The notes: generated by a model from the letters alone, not told the origin. Shown: positions 10,060 to 18,872, counted from the stretch's first letter. The stretch is DNA of 64,000 bases from Clostridium bowmanii (GCF_018861315.1 NZ_JAHLDL010000001.1:125923-189922); one strand, 5' to 3'. Program-made: numbers and translations.

Positions 10060-10097
10060 TTAATAAGTTGTTAGTTTATAGCTAGATATATCTTATT

Positions 10098-10166
10098 GTG
10101 AGTGGCTTAGGAACAATTTTTATATTTGCATTTATTGTATTTATACTTTATTCTAAAGAAAACTGA
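10098..10166 (+). other. 22-codon hydrophobic remnant between metY and the metH partner
   Basis: GTG frame SGLGTIFIFAFIVFILYSKEN ending at TGA. One hydrophobic helix with a charged tail, no ribosome binding site. It reads like the tail of a lost membrane protein gene, or chance. Confidence 0.2.
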
Positions 10167-10178
10167 TTGGAGAATTCT

Positions 10179-10404
10179 ATGAAAATTGATAAAAAGGAAG
10201 TCTTAAGATATTTAGGATTTAAAAATCAAAAAATTGATAAGAAATTAATGGATTTAATTGAGGTCTGTTGTAAAGAGGTCATTGATATATGTAACCGCAT
10301 TTATAGGACTTAGTGAAATTCCAACTCTAAAATTCAAAGATAAATGTAAAAGTTGTGAAAATAATGATTGCTATTTTAGAAAGGATGGTGAATATTGTGT
10401 GTAA
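10179..10404 (+). pseudogene. Methionine synthase reactivation (AdoMet-binding) protein, internally deleted
   Basis: In clostridia MetH lacks its C-terminal reactivation domain, which is a separate gene of roughly 220 codons next to metH. Here only the two ends remain. The N-terminus KIDKKEVLRYLGFKNQKID starts at 10179 with TGGAGA and reaches a stop at 10313. The C-terminus PTLKFKDKCKSCENNDCYFR, with the C-x2-C-x4-C pattern, is in another frame and ends at TAA 10402-10404. About 145 codons, including the AdoMet-binding part, are gone. The old stop still overlaps the metH start by 8 bp, showing former translational coupling. Confidence 0.75.
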
Positions 10405-12766
10405 AAAAATAAATCTTAATAATTTTTTATTGTTTGACGGAGCTATGGGAACAATGCTCCAAAAATACGGCCTTAAGAGAGGTGAATTACCTGAAAGCTA
10501 CAATATATTACACCCAGAAATCATTGAAAAAATACACAGTGAATACTTTGAAGCTGGTAGCGATGTTATAACCACCAATACATTCGGTGCAAATAGGTAT
10601 AAGCTTAAAAATTCGCAATATACAGTTTCTGAAATTGTGGTAAGTGCTGTTAAAATAGCAAGAAAAGTAGCTGGCAACAGGCTGGTTGCTCTTGATATTG
10701 GACCTATAGGTCAGTTAATGGAGCCACTAGGGATGTTAACATTTGAGGATGCATATGATACTTTTTCAGAGCAAATTAAGATTGGTGCTAGGGAAGGCGC
10801 AGATATAATACTTATTGAGACAATGACAGATATTTATGAAGCTAAGGCTGCTATTCTTGCAGCAAAGGAAAATAGTTCACTTCCCATAATATGTACAATG
10901 TCATATCAAAGTGATGGAAGAACATTAACTGGTACAGATCCAATTACTATGGTCAATGTGCTTCAGTCCCTAGGAGTGGATGCAATTGGAGTAAATTGTT
11001 CCCTTGGACCAAATGAAATGTTACCTATAGTTACCGAAATTATTAAGTACTCAAAAGTTCCAGTTATGGTTCAGCCTAATGCTGGACTTCCTAAACTTAA
11101 GAATAGACAAACAGTTTTTAATGTTGAGGCACATGAATTTGCGGAGTATGCAAAACTTATGGTAGAAATGGGTGTTACGATCTTAGGTGGATGCTGTGGA
11201 ACCACATGTGAGCATATAAAAGCTATAAATAATGTGCTTAAAAACTTAGAACCTGTACACCGTAATGTTCAAAAAATAACAGCAGTAAGTTCATCGTCCT
11301 TAACAATAGTGCTTGGAGAAGGTATAAAAATTATTGGTGAACGAATAAATCCTACGGGCAAAAAAAAGCTTAAAGAGGCTTTGAAAAATAACAATTTGGA
11401 TTATATACTGCAAGAAGCCATTAATCAAAGAGATGCAGGCGCAGATATATTAGATGTAAATGTGGGACTTCCTGAAATTGACGAGCGAGAAGTTATGATA
11501 CAAGTAATAAAAGAACTTAAAAGTGTTGTGAATCTTCCCCTTCAAATTGATAGTGTTCGCCCCGACGTAATTGAGGCAGCAGTTAGAATATATAATGGCA
11601 AGCCCCTAATAAATTCTGTTAATGGTAAAGATGAAGTAATGAATTCAATATTTCCAATCGTTAAAAAATATGGGGCCTGCGTTATAGGCTTAACCCTTGA
11701 TGATAATGGCATTCCATCAAAAGCTGAAGATAGACTTAAAATAGCAGAAAAAATTGTTAGACGAGCAGAAGAGTATGGAATAGAAAGAGCTGATATTATA
11801 ATTGACTGTCTAGTTTTAACCGCATCAGCTCAGCAAAGTGAGGTTAAAGAAACTATAAGGGCAGTTGGACTTGTTAAATCTACACTTGGAGTTAAAACAA
11901 CTCTTGGAGTAAGCAATGTATCCTTCGGCTTGCCACAAAGAGAAATATTAAATAGAACATTTTTAGCCGCTGCATTAACCGCTGGACTTGATGCACCTAT
12001 TCTAAATCCTCTCTCAACGGAAATGATATCTACAATTAATGCATTTAATGTTCTATGGAATAAGGACATAAATTCAAAAAAATATATAAATGCTTATTCA
12101 TCCTTTGAAGAAAAAACTATAACTAATGGAGTCCATAAAAATAGAGATTTAGATAGAATTATTATTGATGGTTTAAAAGAAGAGGCAAAAGAACTAACAT
12201 TAGAACTTTTAAAAACCATGTCGGCAATGGAAATTGTTAATAAATATCTAATTCCCTCACTTGATATTGTGGGAAAAAAATACGAAAGTGGAGAAATATT
12301 TCTTCCACAATTATTACAATCTGCAGAAACAGTGAAAAAAGCTTTTGAAGTAATTAAAGAAAGCATGCTAGCAAGTACCGGCACTAAACTTAGCAAAGGC
12401 AAAATTGCACTTGCAACTGTTAAAGGTGATATTCACGATATTGGAAAAAACATAGTGAAAATTTTATTAGAAAACTATGGATTTGAGGTAATAGACTTAG
12501 GTAAGGATGTTCATGAAAATGATGTGGTTAACGCAGTTAAAAGTGGAAATATTAAATTAGTTGGTTTGAGTGCTCTTATGACCACAACAGTAAGAAGCAT
12601 GGAGGAAACAATAAAAGCACTTAGGGAGAATAATTTAGATTGTACCGTTATGGTTGGAGGCGCAGTATTAAATGAAGAATATGCAAAAATGATAGATGCT
12701 GATTATTATGCAAAAGATGCAACTGAATCTGTAAAAATTGCTAGAAAATTTTTCAAGTGTGAGTAA
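10397..12766 (+). CDS. metH: Cobalamin-dependent methionine synthase (without reactivation domain)
   Basis: Transfers the methyl group of 5-methyl-THF to homocysteine through cobalamin. I place the start at GTG 10397, 7 bp after AAAGGATGGTG, giving 789 residues. A longer frame from 10355 would run into the upstream remnant. Domains: homocysteine-binding barrel (residues 1-290; zinc ligands in GVNCSLGP and GGCCGTT), pterin-binding domain (about 311-565, starting KIIGERINPTGKKK), cobalamin cap (about 590-660) and B12-binding Rossmann domain (DIHDIGKN near 678, with the cobalt-ligating His). The fourth, AdoMet-dependent domain is absent, as usual in this group, but its separate gene is broken here. 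Confidence 0.95.
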   Translation: MCKKINLNNFLLFDGAMGTMLQKYGLKRGELPESYNILHPEIIEKIHSEYFEAGSDVITTNTFGANRYKLKNSQYTVSEIVVSAVKIARKVAGNRLVALDIGPIGQLMEPLGMLTFEDAYDTFSEQIKIGAREGADIILIETMTDIYEAKAAILAAKENSSLPIICTMSYQSDGRTLTGTDPITMVNVLQSLGVDAIGVNCSLGPNEMLPIVTEIIKYSKVPVMVQPNAGLPKLKNRQTVFNVEAHEFAEYAKLMVEMGVTILGGCCGTTCEHIKAINNVLKNLEPVHRNVQKITAVSSSSLTIVLGEGIKIIGERINPTGKKKLKEALKNNNLDYILQEAINQRDAGADILDVNVGLPEIDEREVMIQVIKELKSVVNLPLQIDSVRPDVIEAAVRIYNGKPLINSVNGKDEVMNSIFPIVKKYGACVIGLTLDDNGIPSKAEDRLKIAEKIVRRAEEYGIERADIIIDCLVLTASAQQSEVKETIRAVGLVKSTLGVKTTLGVSNVSFGLPQREILNRTFLAAALTAGLDAPILNPLSTEMISTINAFNVLWNKDINSKKYINAYSSFEEKTITNGVHKNRDLDRIIIDGLKEEAKELTLELLKTMSAMEIVNKYLIPSLDIVGKKYESGEIFLPQLLQSAETVKKAFEVIKESMLASTGTKLSKGKIALATVKGDIHDIGKNIVKILLENYGFEVIDLGKDVHENDVVNAVKSGNIKLVGLSALMTTTVRSMEETIKALRENNLDCTVMVGGAVLNEEYAKMIDADYYAKDATESVKIARKFFKCE

Positions 12767-12788
12767 ATTATTCGCATACCCCACTATT

Positions 12789-12825
12789 AAGAGACACCTC
12801 TTTTAAACAAAGAGGTGTCTCTTTT
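12789..12825. terminator. Bidirectional terminator between metH and mccA
   Basis: AAGAGACACCTCTTT / AAAGAGGTGTCTCTTTT with a 5-base loop and T/A tails on both sides; serves the convergent metH and methyltransferase-luxS-mccA operons. Confidence 0.88.
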
Positions 12826-12865
12826 CATTGTAACATATATGGAAAGACCAAAATTGTAACTGTCA

Positions 12866-13777
12866 TTAATTATAGATACTCTTACTAAAATATCTATCGC
12901 CTCTATCTGGGAGTATTACAACAATGTTTCCACTTTCTATAGTTGCTCCAAGTTTTATTGCCGCAGCTATTGCAGCCCCTGAAGAGCTACCTACAATCAA
13001 TCCCTCTTTCACGGCAATTAACTTTACCATATTTACAGCCTCATCATCAGTGATTTTAGTAACAAGGTTGACTAAATTCATATCCATGGTGCTAGGCACA
13101 AAATTATTTCCTATCCCTTCAATATCATAACAGTGCTCTTCACCACCCCCAAGGGTTGATCCATAAGGATCCACTAGAATTCCTTTTATATCTTCATTCA
13201 TTTCCTTTAGATATTTCATAACACCACTAAAAGTACCACCACTTCCTGCGCCTGCAACGAAGTAATCAATTTTGCCCTCTAGTGCATCATATATTTCTGG
13301 TCCTGTAGTTTCATAGTGAGACTTTGGATTGGCCTCATTTTCAAATTGCTTCAGTGAAATAGAATTTGGAATTTCATTCAATAGCTGATTTGCCTTATCA
13401 ATGGCACCAAGCATTCCATCTTCTCTTTGTGTGCTAATAATAGTTGCACCTAATGCTTTCATTAAAGTTTGCTTTTCCACAGAGAATTTTTCTGGAACCA
13501 CAAATATTATATTGTAGCCTTTATTTATGGCTGCAAGCGCCACTCCTATACCAGTATTTCCTGCGGTAGCCTCAACAATAGTATATCCACTCTTAAGAAT
13601 TCCTCTATCTTCCGCATCTTTTATCATGAAAACTCCAACCCTATCTTTTACACTACCACCGGGGTTTTCACCCTCTAGTTTTGCAAAGATATTTACCCCT
13701 TCTTTAACTCCCAAATTATTTAGTTTTAGAAGTGGTGTATTTCCTATAATATCTAATATACTATTTATATATTTCAC
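12866..13777 (-). CDS. mccA: O-acetylserine-dependent cystathionine beta-synthase / cysteine synthase family (MccA-like)
   Basis: 303 residues from GTG 13777, chosen because AGGGGTG lies 6 bp upstream; an upstream GTG at 13786 is also possible. It is a PLP fold-type II enzyme with Lys44 in [11 protein letters not shown], the phosphate-binding loop GSGGTFSG and TAGNTGIGV. In Bacillus and Clostridium, MccA joins homocysteine to O-acetylserine to give cystathionine for the Met-to-Cys route. A dedicated cysK is encoded separately at 15.5 kb, and the operon context (SAM methyltransferase and LuxS, which yields homocysteine) favours the MccA role. No mccB (cystathionine lyase) is present here. Confidence 0.8.
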   Translation of the reverse strand: MKYINSILDIIGNTPLLKLNNLGVKEGVNIFAKLEGENPGGSVKDRVGVFMIKDAEDRGILKSGYTIVEATAGNTGIGVALAAINKGYNIIFVVPEKFSVEKQTLMKALGATIISTQREDGMLGAIDKANQLLNEIPNSISLKQFENEANPKSHYETTGPEIYDALEGKIDYFVAGAGSGGTFSGVMKYLKEMNEDIKGILVDPYGSTLGGGEEHCYDIEGIGNNFVPSTMDMNLVNLVTKITDDEAVNMVKLIAVKEGLIVGSSSGAAIAAAIKLGATIESGNIVVILPDRGDRYFSKSIYN

Positions 13778-14213
13778 TGCTAACACCCCTATCTAGAACT
13801 AATTTTGCAAATGTTTTTGCTCCTTCTAACGAATGATCTTTATAATTTCCACATTGAAATTTATTAGTTGCTGGAATTTCTACTGATTCTATTACTTTTT
13901 CCAGTCCATAATTCAGGGTTTCTATAACCTTATCCACACTAACATCATTCCAAGTTATCATATAAAAGCCTGTTCTACAGCCCATAGGTGAGATGTCTAT
14001 AATTCCATCCATTACTTCTCTCATATAGCCAGCAAGCAAATGTTCTAAAGTATGAATGGATGATATATCCATAAACTCTTCGTTAGGTTGCATGAATCTT
14101 AAGTCAAACTTTGTTACTACATCACCCTTTTCTCCTACTTTAACTTCACATTTCCTTACAAAAGGTGCTTTCACCTTTGTGTGATCTAATGAAAAACTTT
14201 CAACTTTTACCAT
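13761..14213 (-). CDS. luxS: S-ribosylhomocysteine lyase (AI-2 synthase)
   Basis: 150 residues. It cleaves S-ribosylhomocysteine to homocysteine and DPD, the AI-2 precursor, in the activated methyl cycle. The metal site is visible as HTLEHLLAGY (H-x3-EH type) plus the C-terminal Cys in QCGNYKDHS; the catalytic Cys lies in PMGCRTGFY. It is the middle gene of the operon: 22 bp after the methyltransferase, and its end overlaps mccA. Homocysteine released here is the substrate MccA would use, so the order methyltransferase-LuxS-MccA makes a SAM-recycling-to-cysteine line. Confidence 0.96.
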   Translation of the reverse strand: MVKVESFSLDHTKVKAPFVRKCEVKVGEKGDVVTKFDLRFMQPNEEFMDISSIHTLEHLLAGYMREVMDGIIDISPMGCRTGFYMITWNDVSVDKVIETLNYGLEKVIESVEIPATNKFQCGNYKDHSLEGAKTFAKLVLDRGVSSEIYK

Positions 14214-14235
14214 TTATTTAACCTCCTCAAATGTA

Positions 14236-14880
14236 TTAAATTTCATAATTTAGACCACCCTTATTTGCTACTGCAATGAAAATTCCAGTTTCTGTATATT
14301 CTCCTTTACTAGAATAACCTTTGCATTTTAAATCCGTATTCTCAATATTCACTGTATTAAACCCAGCATCAGTCAACCACTCTTCAATCTGATTATTTGA
14401 AAAGCCAAGCCATTCGTCAAACATTTCTTCTTTTGCCCACTGGCCATTGTGCTCTTGTACATCTGATATTATCAAGGTTCCATCTTTTTTAATTACTCTA
14501 TGCATCTCTTGAATAGCTTTTTTAGCATCCTTCACATGATGAAGGGCCATATTAATAAAGACTACATCTACAGATTCATCAAACAAAACCAAATTGTCTA
14601 TGGATGAAATTATTGGATATACATTGTTGAATTTTTTACTATCCATTAATTTTCTGGATTCTCTAAGCATATTTACCGATTGATCTATCGAAAAAACAAT
14701 ACTTGCATCTAAGGCCAATGCTAAAGATAAAAATCCAGTTCCGCATCCTAGGTCAGCCACCACCTTATCTTTTATGCTTACTTTAGATAATACCTTATAC
14801 TTTAATCTTTCTTCAAAGTACTCACTTCTTATTACATTCCAGCTTTTAGCTATTTCGTTAAAATAATCTAATGAGCTCAT
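14236..14880 (-). CDS. Class I SAM-dependent methyltransferase (UbiG/YrrT-like)
   Basis: 214 residues. The Rossmann methyltransferase fold shows motif I VADLGCGTGFLSLALA (residues about 39-54), acidic motif II (VFSIDQS), motif III (VDVVFINMALHHV) and motif post-III (LIISDV). The acceptor is unknown. It is the first gene of a T-box-controlled operon with luxS and mccA, equivalent to ubiG of the C. acetobutylicum ubiG-mccBA operon or yrrT of Bacillus. It probably acts in methionine-to-cysteine conversion, producing S-adenosylhomocysteine. The start has GGGAGGTAAT. Confidence 0.88.
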   Translation of the reverse strand: MSSLDYFNEIAKSWNVIRSEYFEERLKYKVLSKVSIKDKVVADLGCGTGFLSLALALDASIVFSIDQSVNMLRESRKLMDSKKFNNVYPIISSIDNLVLFDESVDVVFINMALHHVKDAKKAIQEMHRVIKKDGTLIISDVQEHNGQWAKEEMFDEWLGFSNNQIEEWLTDAGFNTVNIENTDLKCKGYSSKGEYTETGIFIAVANKGGLNYEI

Positions 14881-15033
14881 TATATTACCTCCCTTTATTT
14901 ATTTTTACTTTAAGATTAATCTCTTAAATAAATACTATTATTTTAGCTAAAATGCTCTGGTTCATTTCTTTGTTAACTAACATTTTTCAACCCCCAATAT
15001 TATTATTTTATTTTCTAATAGAATTTTTGACGA

Positions 15034-15311
15034 CAAAAAAGCCCGTCTCGTTTTATAGAGACGAAGCAATGTTTCCTCCGCGGTCCCACCCTAATTAGAT
15101 ATAGAATCCCACTTAATTTAAGCACAAAATGCTTTATCGCTTTAACGGGCGAACCCGTAGTCCCCTACTACAATTTCGGGTCCATACTCCAAAGTGCACT
15201 TCGTATATCTTTAGGTAGAAGCTTCTCAGCGGTGCTTCCTCTCTGTATCCCTGCAACATACTACTTTCCTTTTTCATTGTATATCTTAGTATTCATATAG
15301 GTTTAGTTTAT
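15034..15311 (-). ncRNA. T-box leader (cysteine-type specifier) of the methyltransferase-luxS-mccA operon
   Basis: Read on the minus strand. The conserved T-box AGGGTGGGACCGCG (15079-15092) is followed by a terminator GTCTCTATAAAACGAGAC-GGGC-T-run (15034-15068). Upstream are Stem I elements (AGAGAGGAAGC, GCTGAGAAGCTTCTACC) and a specifier segment GAAG-TGC-AC, with TGC (Cys) at 15196-15198. Uncharged tRNA-Cys would pair with the T-box and prevent termination, so the operon is made when cysteine is scarce. The specifier is read by eye from its usual position. Confidence 0.92.
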
Positions 15312-15317
15312 ATTTTT

Positions 15318-15345
15318 ATTATATGCTATATTTTATTTTTGTCAA
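15318..15345 (-). promoter_or_regulatory. Sigma-A promoter of the T-box operon
   Basis: On the minus strand: TTGACA (15340-15345), 16-bp spacer, TATAAT (15318-15323). Both hexamers are perfect consensus. Confidence 0.9.
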
Positions 15346-15395
15346 CCCTAATTGAAAATATTTGTATAACACCCTTTTACTTATTTTGCACAAGA

Positions 15396-15427
15396 AAGAG
15401 ACCTTGATTATAAGTTCAAGGTCTCTT
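15396..15427 (-). terminator. Terminator of cysK
   Basis: AAGAGACCTTGA / TCAAGGTCTCTT, 12-bp perfect stem, downstream of the cysK stop, with a T-rich tail on the minus strand. Confidence 0.82.
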
Positions 15428-15483
15428 AATATATTAGAGTAACTAATCAGTTTTATTTTAAACTGAAATTTTAGATGTATAAA

Positions 15484-16419
15484 CTATACCTCTTGAAAAA
15501 CTGGAGTTGATAAATACCTCTCACCAGTATCTGGCAATAATACCACAATAATTTTGCCCTTATTTTCACTTCTTTTTGCAATTTCAGTAGCTGCAAAAGT
15601 TGCTGCTCCTGAAGATATACCAACTAATAATCCCTCAGATCTAGCTAAATCTCTAGTTGTACTAAAAGCTTCTTCATTCTTAACTTTATATATTTCATCT
15701 ATTATTCCAGTATTTAAAACCTTTGGTACAAAACCCGCCCCGATGCCTTGAATTTTATGAGGACCTGACGCTCCACCCGATAATACAGGGGAATCATTAG
15801 GTTCTACTGCTACTATTTTGATATTAGGGTTCTTTTTCTTTAAAGCTTCACCAACTCCTGTAATAGTACCACCTGTACCAACTCCAGCTACAAATATATC
15901 CACTTTACCATCTGTATCATTCCATATTTCTTCAGCTGTTGTCTTCCTATGAATGTCTGGATTTGATGCATTTTCAAATTGTTGAGGTACAAAAGAGTTT
16001 TGAGTTTGAGCTGCAAGCTCTTCTGCTTTTTTAATAGCTCCTTTCATACCATCCTTTCCTGGAGTTAAAACTAATTCTGCACCAAGAGCTTTAAGTACAC
16101 TTCTTCTCTCAATGCTCATAGTATCAGGCATAGTAAGTATTAATTTATATTTTTTTGAAGCTGCTACAATAGCTAATCCTATTCCTGTGTTTCCACTAGT
16201 AGGTTCTATAATTACAGTATCCTTATTAATTAACCCTTTTACTTCTGCATCCAAAATCATTGAATATCCTATTCTATCTTTTACACTTCCACCAGGATTA
16301 AAGGACTCTAATTTTGCAACTACTTTCCCTTGAACTCCTTTTTCTTCATTATAATTTGTAAGCTCCAAAAGTGGTGTATTACCTATTAATTCCGTTAATT
16401 TTTTTGCAATTTTTGACAT
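15484..16419 (-). CDS. cysK: Cysteine synthase (O-acetylserine sulfhydrylase A)
   Basis: 311 residues, standard CysK length. It combines O-acetylserine and sulfide to give cysteine. The PLP lysine is K47 in [14 protein letters not shown]. The substrate loop [10 protein letters not shown] and the phosphate-binding [10 protein letters not shown] are intact, and the C-terminus ends in the usual [15 protein letters not shown]. The start follows CAAGGAGG. It has its own consensus promoter and terminator; no riboswitch or T-box was seen in its leader. It differs clearly from the MccA-type paralogue at 12.9 kb. Confidence 0.95.
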   Translation of the reverse strand: MSKIAKKLTELIGNTPLLELTNYNEEKGVQGKVVAKLESFNPGGSVKDRIGYSMILDAEVKGLINKDTVIIEPTSGNTGIGLAIVAASKKYKLILTMPDTMSIERRSVLKALGAELVLTPGKDGMKGAIKKAEELAAQTQNSFVPQQFENASNPDIHRKTTAEEIWNDTDGKVDIFVAGVGTGGTITGVGEALKKKNPNIKIVAVEPNDSPVLSGGASGPHKIQGIGAGFVPKVLNTGIIDEIYKVKNEEAFSTTRDLARSEGLLVGISSGAATFAATEIAKRSENKGKIIVVLLPDTGERYLSTPVFQEV

Positions 16420-16553
16420 TGTAATTCCTCCTTGATTATTTTATTTAGTTTAAATATATATATTTAATTAGTGTTTATATTATTTTAAAATTACTACTAA
16501 GTACATTTTATGTTTAATACATACTATTCCTATATATTTAGTTTGATACTATT

Positions 16554-16582
16554 ATATTAGTACTAATTTAAAATAATGTCAA
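16554..16582 (-). promoter_or_regulatory. Probable promoter of cysK
   Basis: Minus strand TTGACA (16577-16582), 17-bp spacer, TAATAT (16554-16559). The leader of about 130 bp is AT-rich and has no recognisable riboswitch. Confidence 0.7.
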
Positions 16583-16656
16583 CTATATTACTTATTTCAA
16601 TATCTCTAAAATATTACCATATTGATCTGCTAATCAAATAAATAGTTTGATCATAA

Positions 16657-16692
16657 GAAAAAGAGCTATTGATTTTAATCAATAGCTTTTTG
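16657..16692 (-). terminator. Terminator overlapping the larE stop codon
   Basis: AAAAAGCTATTGATT / AATCAATAGCTCTTTTT on the minus strand. The stop codon of larE (16675-16677) lies inside the hairpin loop region, so the last codons double as terminator stem. Confidence 0.85.
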
Positions 16693-17514
16693 TGAATTCT
16701 TTTCAGTCTCACTAAGTACCTCATTCATACTTCCAGTTCTATACCCTAACAAATCAAGCGTTACATATTTAAATCCAATACTTTTCAATTCATTCCCAAC
16801 CTTATCCATAAGTTCGATATTGAAGAATTTTTCTCGTTCTTCAGCATTAACTTCTACTCTTGCTATATCTTCATGATGTCTTACTCTTATCTGCCTAAAT
16901 CCTAAATCCATCAAAAACTGCTCTGCTCTTTCTACCATGCTTAATTTTTCCACTGTTATCTCATTACCATATGGAAATCTTGACGAAAGGCATGCAAAAG
17001 CAGGCTTGTTCCAAGTAGGTACGCCTAATTTCTTTGACAATACTCTTATATCATTTTTTGTAAACCCAGCATCCTTTAATGGGCTAATAACTTCTAATTC
17101 CCTAGCCGCCTTCATTCCCGGCCTAAAATCGGAAACATCATCAGCATTAGAACCATCTAAAACTGCATTAATATTATTGTCATCAGCAACTTTTCTAATT
17201 TTTGAAAAAAGTTCCTTTTTACAATAATAACATCTATTAACAGGATTTTTAGCAAATCCCTCAATCTCTAATTCTTCGGAAATTATAACTATGTGTTTTG
17301 CTCCAATGCCTTCAATATATTTAACAGCTTCTTTAAATTCTCTTTCCGGATATGTTGAGGACTTTGCAGTAATAGCTATAACACTATCACCCAAAACATC
17401 AGCTGCTACCTTTAAAAGAAATGTGCTATCAACACCTCCTGAATATGCTATTGCCACACTTCCTAAATCTTTAAGATTATCCTTTAACTTTTGAAATTTC
17501 TGTTCCAATTCCAT
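16675..17514 (-). CDS. larE: ATP-dependent sacrificial sulfur transferase LarE-like
   Basis: 279 residues. It belongs to the PP-loop family; LarE adenylates a carboxylate of the nickel-pincer precursor and donates sulfur. The ATP-pyrophosphatase motif SGGVDST is at residues 25-31. C175 in FACLSSRF corresponds to the sulfur-donor Cys. The additional pair C95-x2-C98 (RCYYCKKELF) makes the three-Cys pattern of LarE forms that use an iron-sulfur cluster instead of sacrificing a Cys. No larA, larB or larC lies nearby. Placed between cysK and metF, it may instead serve another thiolation step. Function beyond family is inference. Confidence 0.85.
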   Translation of the reverse strand: MELEQKFQKLKDNLKDLGSVAIAYSGGVDSTFLLKVAADVLGDSVIAITAKSSTYPEREFKEAVKYIEGIGAKHIVIISEELEIEGFAKNPVNRCYYCKKELFSKIRKVADDNNINAVLDGSNADDVSDFRPGMKAARELEVISPLKDAGFTKNDIRVLSKKLGVPTWNKPAFACLSSRFPYGNEITVEKLSMVERAEQFLMDLGFRQIRVRHHEDIARVEVNAEEREKFFNIELMDKVGNELKSIGFKYVTLDLLGYRTGSMNEVLSETEKNSQKAID

Positions 17515-17648
17515 ATTTCATCCTCCTGATGGTAACCGTCAGTATACCAACTAACTTTATTTTATTTTATTTTTACACTCTGTTATATTTTATTACATTA
17601 AACACTTATTAGCAACTCAAAAGTTGCTAATTTTCACAATCAGAAATA

Positions 17649-18548
17649 TTAAATAATAATTTCCGAATCGTTTACTAATGTGCTTCTTATATTTGAAATA
17701 TTGGAAAATATTCTTTGAGCCACCTCAGGTTTATTCATGGTGTATAGATGAATTCCATCTATTCCAGATGAGAGTAAATCTATGATCTGCTCTGTTGCAT
17801 AAATTATACCCGCCTCCTTAAGCGCCTCAGGATTATGTTCATATTTTCCAATAATTCTTTTAAATTTTTGTGTTAATTTACTCCCGCACATTTGAGTGAT
17901 TCTCTCAATTTGTTTTTTGTTTATCACAGGCATTATACCGGCCGAAATAGGAATTTTTATTCCTAATATATCCAGTCTTTCTAAGAAATCATATAGCATT
18001 TCATTATCAAAGAAAATCTGAGTTATTAAAAAATCTAATCCATTATCAACCTTAGCTTTTAAATATTTCAAATCATGAATTTTACTTGAACATTCAATAT
18101 GCCCTTCTGGATAACAAGCTCCACCTATACAAAAATTATCATGACTTTTTATCTGTTTTACCAGATCACTTGCATGTTCAAATTGAGGATTACTGTTATT
18201 ATTTTGATCGTCACTTGGAAGGTCTCCTCTTAATGCTAGAATATTTTCTATATCTCGTACTTTTAATTTATTTAAAATACCTTCAATTTCAAAACTTGTT
18301 GAATTTAAACAGGTAAGATGTGCAAGTGTTTCAACATTATACTTGTTTTTTAGGATATTAGCTATTTCTACGGTATAATCTCTACTACTACCACCAGCAC
18401 CATAAGTCACACTAATAAAATCAGGTTTTAAATCTTTAAGACCGTCAATTGTATCATATATGGTGTTTATTGGAGTAGTTTGCTTTGGTGGAAATATTTC
18501 TAAAGATATAACTGGTCTTTTATTATTATATAAATTCTTAATTTGCAT
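17649..18548 (-). CDS. metF: Methylenetetrahydrofolate reductase
   Basis: 299 residues, the normal size of bacterial MetF. It reduces 5,10-methylene-THF to 5-methyl-THF, the methyl donor of MetH. It is a TIM barrel with FAD; visible markers are SLEIFPPKQTTPIN near the N-terminus, the folate/FAD loop SVTYGAGGSSRDYT, LALRGDLPSDDQ and GGACYPEGH. The leader on the same strand holds an S-box, so it is repressed when SAM is high. An additional hairpin lies between the S-box terminator and the gene. Divergent from metA. Confidence 0.95.
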   Translation of the reverse strand: MQIKNLYNNKRPVISLEIFPPKQTTPINTIYDTIDGLKDLKPDFISVTYGAGGSSRDYTVEIANILKNKYNVETLAHLTCLNSTSFEIEGILNKLKVRDIENILALRGDLPSDDQNNNSNPQFEHASDLVKQIKSHDNFCIGGACYPEGHIECSSKIHDLKYLKAKVDNGLDFLITQIFFDNEMLYDFLERLDILGIKIPISAGIMPVINKKQIERITQMCGSKLTQKFKRIIGKYEHNPEALKEAGIIYATEQIIDLLSSGIDGIHLYTMNKPEVAQRIFSNISNIRSTLVNDSEIII

Positions 18549-18601
18549 ATAAATCTCCTTTCACCATCTTTATTCAATTGTTATTTTTAGTATATAAACA
18601 G

Positions 18602-18637
18602 AAAAACTGCTTTCAAATACGAAAGCAGTTTTTTTAA
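18602..18637 (-). terminator. Additional hairpin in the metF leader
   Basis: AAAACTGCTTTC / GAAAGCAGTTTT with A/T tails on both sides, between the S-box terminator and metF. It resembles the terminator half of a second S-box unit whose aptamer has been lost. Confidence 0.7.
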
Positions 18638-18648
18638 TAATATACGCA

Positions 18649-18678
18649 AAAAACTACCTTTCAATAAGAAAAGTAGTA
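18649..18678 (-). terminator. Expression-platform terminator of the metF S-box
   Basis: Minus strand ACTACTTTTC-TTATT-GAAAGGTAGT followed by TTTTTT. Confidence 0.85.
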
Positions 18679-18710
18679 ATATTTCATTACAATATATTAA
18701 AATACTAGTT

Positions 18711-18819
18711 ACTTATCTTTCAGAACAATGTTCTGTTGGAATTAACACCTTTGTACTCAAATTAGAATACCGGTTGTTGGGTTTCACAGGGCCAGTCCCT
18801 CCACCTCTCTTGATAAGAA
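18711..18819 (-). ncRNA. SAM-I (S-box) riboswitch of metF
   Basis: Minus strand: TTCTTATCAAGAGAGGTGGA, GGGACTGGCCCTGTGAAACC, CAACAACCGG, GGTGTTAATTCC, P4 hairpin and GATAAG closing P1. All conserved S-box blocks are present. The AAACC block replaces the AAGCC of the other copies. Confidence 0.94.
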
Positions 18820-18843
18820 ATTATTAAGTTTTATTTGTTTTTT

Positions 18844-18872
18844 ATTGTAACTTATATGAAAATAAATGTCAA
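18844..18872 (-). promoter_or_regulatory. Sigma-A promoter of metF
   Basis: Minus strand TTGACA (18867-18872), 17-bp spacer, TACAAT (18844-18849). Confidence 0.85.

Noticed and set aside
12767-12865. Antisense S-box downstream of mccA, as in the C. acetobutylicum ubiG-mccBA operon
   Set aside because: This gap holds only a bidirectional terminator; no S-box core is present on either strand.
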